In this document: positions 60,105-64,000 of the stretch, one piece after another | Layout: every line of letters begins with the position of its first letter | Numbering within the stretch: the stretch's first letter is position 1 | Assembly (NCBI GenBank): GCA_038502055.1 | Contig: JAXRKN010000037.1 | Location: forward strand, 2,852,001 to 2,916,000 | DNA from: Tanytarsus gracilentus | Lineage: Eukaryota; Arthropoda; Insecta; Diptera; Chironomidae | Length of the DNA: 64,000 nucleotides | Direction: 5' to 3' | Notes under the pieces: generated by a model | What the model was told of the DNA's origin: nothing | Database searches by the model: none | Seen by the model: the letters and a program-made list of their open reading frames with translations, nothing else | Program-made: the position numbers and the translations under genes

Positions 60105-60454
60105 AAAGCCATAAAGTTTATGATAAAATCGTTAGATTTATAACACCTTACACTGGAATGTTGTCGATGTTGCTTTAATCAAGAAAAAGCTATTCTGTTT
60201 GTGTTATCTCGCATCAACCTTTTGGGGATTATTTTCTAAAGCAAATTACTCTCGAAAGCCGTAAAAAAATTTATATCGGTGAAGGTGACAGTGCACAGTG
60301 ATTTCTCAGGACGAGATAAAAATCGTTAAATGTGTGTGGCTGAGCGCTGAAGGCAAATTAGAGATAAAATCAGTGAATTAAAAATTTAAAAGAGCGTCTC
60401 GAAGTGCTAATTAAAAAAAGAAGTTTCAAAGTTAATTAAACTGAACTCAATTGA

Positions 60455-60589
60455 ATGGAAAGTCTCAATATGGATCGAGTGCGATTGCAATATAAGAAGC
60501 TGGCCAATAATGAAAATGTCAAGCAGGAGGAAAAAGTCATCGACGATGAGGATTATAATTCCTGCTTTCAATTGAAGAAATCTCTCAAG
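60455..60589 (+). CDS. First coding exon of a gene running past the window
   Basis: ATG with 45 codons of charged, hydrophilic sequence (MESLNMDRVRLQYKKLANNE, then EEKVIDDEDYNSCFQLKKSLK), ending in a phase-0 GTAAAA donor. An Inr-DPE promoter lies 384 bp upstream and there is a plausible 5' UTR between. No acceptor continuing the frame was recognised in the remaining 3.4 kb, so the next exon is probably beyond 64000. No signal peptide; a cytosolic or membrane-protein N terminus. The family is not recognised. Confidence 0.6.
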
Positions 60590-63500
60590 GTAAAAATTGA
60601 AATTTTAATCTTCTTACATAGTAGCTCACTCGTGTCTCTTACAATGCGCTCTGGAAATTGAAAAACCCTTGAATGGAATTGAGATTGAGGAAAAAATAAG
60701 AAGAAGAATTAATTATTAATGAAGCTTCACTCGTCTTTTGTATTGTGTAGTCAATATTTGGGGAATTTCTTATAAAACTCATAAAAGAGAGAAAGAAGGG
60801 ATTTATCGTGGTGACATTCGTGAGGGATGTGAATAAATTTTTTGATTCTCAGAAAGAATTTTAACGGAAATTTAATTCAAGCCGACAGATCTTGATAAAG
60901 TCCCAAACCCACAAAATCTCCCCTCGAAAAATTAATCTTGAGTGATACTTGAAGCACGACAGAAAATTCATTGTTTAATTTACGGATTTACGATGCAAAT
61001 CAAGTCTAGGAAAGAGAGAAAAAAAATTGAAGATTGTCGACTTTTGATAAAAGACTGTAGAATTACTGCTTTTTCAAGTGTGTTTCCAGCGCTACCGTAT
61101 TATATAAAAAATACCATAGAAAGTTGAGATTTTCTTGAAAAGTCATAAAGTGTCCTTTTTCACTGCAGCATTTCTTCTAGGAAGGCCAACACAGTTGAGA
61201 ATTTATGTAAATTCAACGAAGATATATGATGGAGGTCATGTTTTTTAATTAAAAGTCATTCATTCAAGCGAGAATAAAAAACTGTAAATTTTAATGCGTT
61301 TCAACCCCCTCGAGAGGACTCTTTTGGTTATAAATCAAAATTAATTGGCTAGAAAAAAAGTCGCAAGTTTTAAAGAGTAAAAAACTCGACTGTGAAAACA
61401 TATGTTTTTCATATTCATAACTGAAAAATTCCTTTAATGCCTTAACGACATAAAAATGAATATTTTTTATGCTCGCAGAAGAAGAAATTTGATAACCCGA
61501 GAAAAATTTCTTCTTTATTACTTGTGTCTTAAAGAGAGAACATCAAAGGGGAAACTCGAGAGCGAATGAAGAGTGCCGAAAAAAATGTGTGTGTGGATGG
61601 AATTGAGTGACTCGATGAGCTGTAAAATTCAATTGACTTCAAGGGCTGGAATTTAATTTTTTTATCAAACAGAACTTTCCCTTCCTTCATTTGTGTTCAC
61701 TTTAAAGCTGAAATATTTTTTTATGACTTAATTTCTCATTGCCTCGTTTGTGTAATTAAATGGGTCTCCATGGTTGGTTGAATAATTTTTTGTGACATAT
61801 TTCCAGTAGCACTTGAAAGTATTTTTTCATTTTTCGAGTTCTAGAGAAATGCTCACACACTCGAATGCGCTCGGATAAAGCATGTTCGGAGGTCTCATGA
61901 GTATCAGTTCCGAATATAGCAGCAGCAGAGAAGAGCACTTAAGAACCACTTAGTGATTTTTACAGCTCACGATGAAAAAATATTTCATAAAAAATTCTCG
62001 CTCGAGTGTCACTGAAAAAAATTTTCTTTTCGGAAAAATTTGTGTATGATGTCGGAAATAATGGAAAAATTTGATATGGAGCAGAAGTTATTAGCTCTTC
62101 CCCACTTAATGGATTTTCATCGTTTCTCGAGTGTCAATATTTGATAATTTCAACATCCGTCAGCGCTCCCATGATGATGGAAGTTTTAAAAGTTTAAACT
62201 CAGACATGATCACTCTCTGCTACTTGTCTACAGTCATTAACTTGATTATGATTGTTTAATGAAATTTTGGTGTTTTTCCCTCACACTTTCAATTATAAAA
62301 CTTTTTTCAACAATTCTCTAGAAAAAAAATCTATTCAATTAAAATCATGACAACGCGTCAGCAGCAAAAATTCTGTTGTGAGGTGAAAATTTACGAAGAA
62401 TGAAAATTTAATGAAATTAGTTGCTTTCGATAATGGAACGAACAACACAAACTCTATTAATAGTTGCTCTTTCTCAGTCTATCATCACCCGAAACGAGAA
62501 AATAATTTGTTTATTTTTCAAATTGAAAAAGTTTATTCAATTACCGCATCATCGATGAGCATAATGATCATTATCGGGTTTGAGTAAAATTGGGTGGCGG
62601 AGAAAAATTTGAAAATTTTTTAAAATTTAATTTATAACGGAAATGAGCGATTAAAAAAGTTATTAAATTTTAATATTTTTGTGGAATTATGAGCCTCGAA
62701 TTATTTGCATTAAAATCACTCTACAAAAATAACCTCATCAAGTATCATTCGATGCTTCTCATTATCTCTCGATAAATGATTAAAATGTGAAAATTAATTT
62801 TGTTCGATAAAAAAAGTATCAACAGCTCAATTACTGAAAATAATAGCAATTATACGCAGTGCACACACAAAAAATGTTGAGCATCAACATACTCGAAAAA
62901 ATAATCATTAAAATTTTCATAGAAAGAGGAATTTTCTTTGTTTACAACACTCAACTCGGAAAAGTGCCTTCGGGGAGAAATTAAAGCATTATAAGTCGGT
63001 TTAGAGTGGAGTGAGAAAATGGCAAATCCATGTTTGCCTTTCAGTCATGGCGTACGGTTTCACCGGCATCATTTACACTGCGCCTTTTGTTTACCATATC
63101 TTGCTGACTTTAACTCTTAGTGGTGCATATGACATGCAGGAAATGTATGGGAAATGAAATAATGCTTTTGTTTGGTAACGTCAATCAATCTCACTCTGTG
63201 GTTGCATCAAAAATTTAATCATGAAAAGGGAATTTTTTTTGGTTGCCGCTGAGAATTTAAATGAAAATGTTAAAATAACAATAATCCTTGTCAGGAAGTC
63301 GGAGAGAAATTCCTTATTTGTGGTGTAGAATGTTGATTAGATTTCTTGGTACGACTGTGTCATTGTTTCCTCTTCAACTCCTTCCAAATCATGGATTAAC
63401 ATCATGATTTTTCCTTTTGTCGTGCTTACAATTGTAATCCTTTTATCTAAATATTTTTTCTGTATGTCATCTAAGCTCGTATGGAATTATTTTTGTCTTG

Positions 63501-64000
63501 TATGTCAGTTGTTAAAGTGAGCAATCTTAAAAGGATTAAAAATGAGGATGGAGAAGAATTTTTCAAGGTCTTGCAAGGGTTGAAAATTAATAAATATTAA
63601 ATTCATTTAAAATTAGCAAAATTAATTATTCCTTAGCAGACAAATTGCAATTGTTTAAATTTTTTTAACAATCCTTGATTTTTGTATGTTAAGCATTTAT
63701 AAAAAATTTCAGCTACATTTTTTAAAAATGTCGATCTTCAACCCTTGGTTTATTTACCTTCAAAAATTATCAAATTCCAATCAAACTTTTTTCTCTGAAA
63801 TTTTTTGCCTGAGTCAATATTAAATTAATGAACTTTTTCACAACATTTTTGTTACCTTTTTGTTGTCAGATTTTGACAACTTTTTTTTCAATCTTCAATT
63901 AATTCTTTTGTGAAAAAATCAGAAATAAAAATCAACATTCATCAAAAGTTGCAATTTTTGCCTCCACATTCAGCTGCTGCTCTTGAAAAAGGAGAAATTC
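60590..64000 (+). other. Probable first intron of the partial gene
   Basis: AT-rich, without recognisable exons on either strand. Interpreted as intron because a convincing coding exon with a splice donor precedes it and no polyadenylation context closes that gene. Confidence 0.4.

Overview
The window looks like nuclear DNA of a lower dipteran, probably a chironomid-type midge. It is strongly AT-rich, the genes have short GT-AG introns, and there is an array of Plus-C odorant-binding proteins plus orthologues of insect ADGF, MSL1, EDC3 and Nedd4. The midge assignment is inference; the insect assignment is firm. No prokaryotic operons, RNA genes or CRISPR arrays were seen. All gene models were built by joining exons by eye, and every model closes in frame.

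Layout. Bases 1-7681 are non-coding. A secreted Thr/Ser-rich protein (802 aa) follows on + to 14140 and converges with an adenosine deaminase growth factor gene (ADGF, minus, 14664-16584). From 18.7 to 25.5 kb lies a head-to-tail array of five Plus-C odorant-binding protein genes, all on +. Next come an intronless MSL1-like gene (25944-27032), a hydroxylysine-kinase-like gene (27692-29068) and an SLC7 amino-acid transporter (30328-33391). A small inverted-repeat transposon sits in an SLC7 intron. Between 33.5 and 37 kb, on minus, are an S28 serine peptidase and a TMEM35-like chaperone. A 595-aa nuclear protein at 37809-39699 has a domain resembling a degenerate DDE transposase. It is followed by a tiny ORF, EDC3 (minus), and a ZAD/AT-hook protein whose single intron holds a 1.25-kb composite minisatellite block.

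Nedd4 (E3 ubiquitin ligase: C2, three WW domains, HECT) fills 47.4-56.1 kb with two alternative first exons. A complete SKAP-like PH-domain gene lies antisense in its last intron, and that intron splits the codon of the catalytic cysteine. After 56.1 kb the sequence is non-coding apart from a short retroelement-like insertion between perfect 21-bp direct repeats and the first coding exon of a gene that runs out of the window, preceded by a textbook Inr+DPE core promoter.

The genes do not form one pathway. The OBP array is the only clear functional cluster. The best candidates for something undescribed are the transposase-derived nuclear gene, the three Plus-C OBPs that lack one cysteine of the usual C-x3-C pair, and the splitting of the Nedd4 active site around a nested gene.
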